Of a stretch of DNA of 5,295 bases, positions 5,028-5,295 are shown piece by piece (the first letter of the stretch is position 1; every line of letters starts with the position of its first letter). The DNA lies in assembly GCA_946186335.1 (NCBI GenBank), contig CAMHMW010000125.1:1-5295 (forward strand), written 5' to 3'. The DNA is from an uncultured Candidatus Melainabacteria bacterium. GTDB lineage: Bacteria; Cyanobacteriota; Vampirovibrionia; Gastranaerophilales; Gastranaerophilaceae. The notes beneath the pieces were generated by a model. That model was not told the DNA's origin. It made no database searches and was given only the letters and a program-made list of their open reading frames with translations. A program made the translations under genes and the position numbers.

Positions 5028-5295
5028 CTACTGAGCAGATTTGTAAGAACCCAGAAATCTTAAAAACGAAATTCTCGGACGCATTTTATTTATGGCTTTT
5101 AAGATAGCCGTATTTTGAATATGTCCGTCAAGGTTAACGACAAATATGTATTCATCCATTTTTGTCCTTGAAGCATAAGAAGATATATGCGTCAGGTTAA
5201 TGTTGTGTTCAAGAAATATTTTAAGTATATCAAGCAAAGCCCCGGGGGTGTTGTTAGTCCTGAAAGCTATTGTTGTTTTATCTTTTTTTGTTGGT
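5028..5295 (-). CDS. pheA: Prephenate dehydratase, C-terminal ACT domain (5' end outside window)
   Basis: The last 88 codons of a minus-strand gene are visible; the start lies beyond the right edge. The enzyme converts prephenate to phenylpyruvate in phenylalanine synthesis. The fragment is the regulatory ACT domain: DKTTIAFRTNNTPGALLDIL, then EHNINLTHISSYASR, EYIFVVNLDGHIQN, AILKAINKM, and the closing FLRFLGSYKSAQ. It matches the family order (Asn-x-Pro-Gly-Ala-Leu, Gly/Asn-Ile-Asn-Leu-Thr, Glu-Tyr-x-Phe-x-Val-Asp-x-Glu-Gly-His, Leu-Gly-Ser-Tyr). The GAL(L/V) effector motif is intact (visible residues 18-21), but the ESRP motif reads SSYA (visible residues 38-41). The catalytic domain (with the TRF motif) is off the window, so a chorismate-mutase fusion cannot be excluded. 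An in-frame TTG at 5237 is internal to the domain and not a start. The gene converges on the SPFH operon. Confidence 0.88.
   Translation of the reverse strand, partial: PTKKDKTTIAFRTNNTPGALLDILKIFLEHNINLTHISSYASRTKMDEYIFVVNLDGHIQNTAILKAINKMRPRISFLRFLGSYKSAQ

Noticed and set aside
5028..5237. A separate 69-residue gene starting at TTG 5237
   Set aside because: The frame continues upstream to the window edge, and the added residues complete the first strand and the PGALL turn of the ACT domain. It is the end of a longer gene.

Overview
The window is a stretch of AT-rich chromosome from a low-GC bacterium. It carries housekeeping and envelope genes, with no phage, transposon, CRISPR or RNA-gene signature. 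The SNF2-helicase type, the gene content and the base composition would fit a gut-type uncultured lineage such as a non-photosynthetic relative of Cyanobacteria (Vampirovibrionia/Gastranaerophilales) or a clostridium-like Firmicute. That is only an impression, because no marker gene is present to settle it.

Left part, minus strand (1-2874). gpmI, the complete cofactor-independent phosphoglycerate mutase gene, is followed 57 bases downstream by the first 430 codons of a large SNF2-family helicase that runs off the left edge. No convincing terminator separates them, so they are probably cotranscribed from a promoter just upstream of gpmI.

Middle (2875-4702). A 139-base divergent intergenic region holds a plausible gpmI promoter on the minus strand and a good sigma70-type promoter (TTGGCA, 17 bases, TAAAAT) on the plus strand. 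The plus-strand promoter drives a two-gene unit. The first gene encodes a 431-residue membrane protein with two N-terminal zinc-ribbon-like repeats (the first lacks one cysteine), a hydrophobic hairpin and an SPFH/Band 7 domain. The second, 18 bases downstream, encodes a 124-residue single-pass membrane protein of unknown function, possibly with a small beta-rich PH-like domain. Together they look like a membrane-scaffold module. This is the least ordinary part of the window.

Right part (4703-5295). A 325-base gene-free stretch contains two adjacent GC-rich hairpins (the second resembles a terminator), a very AT-rich segment with a 10-bp palindrome and a 9-bp direct repeat, and a second, strong plus-strand terminator with nine Ts. 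It could hide a small RNA or simply be a double terminator between convergent genes. At the right edge, on the minus strand, is the last 88 codons of a prephenate dehydratase (its ACT regulatory domain), in which the usual ESRP effector-binding motif is replaced by SSYA.
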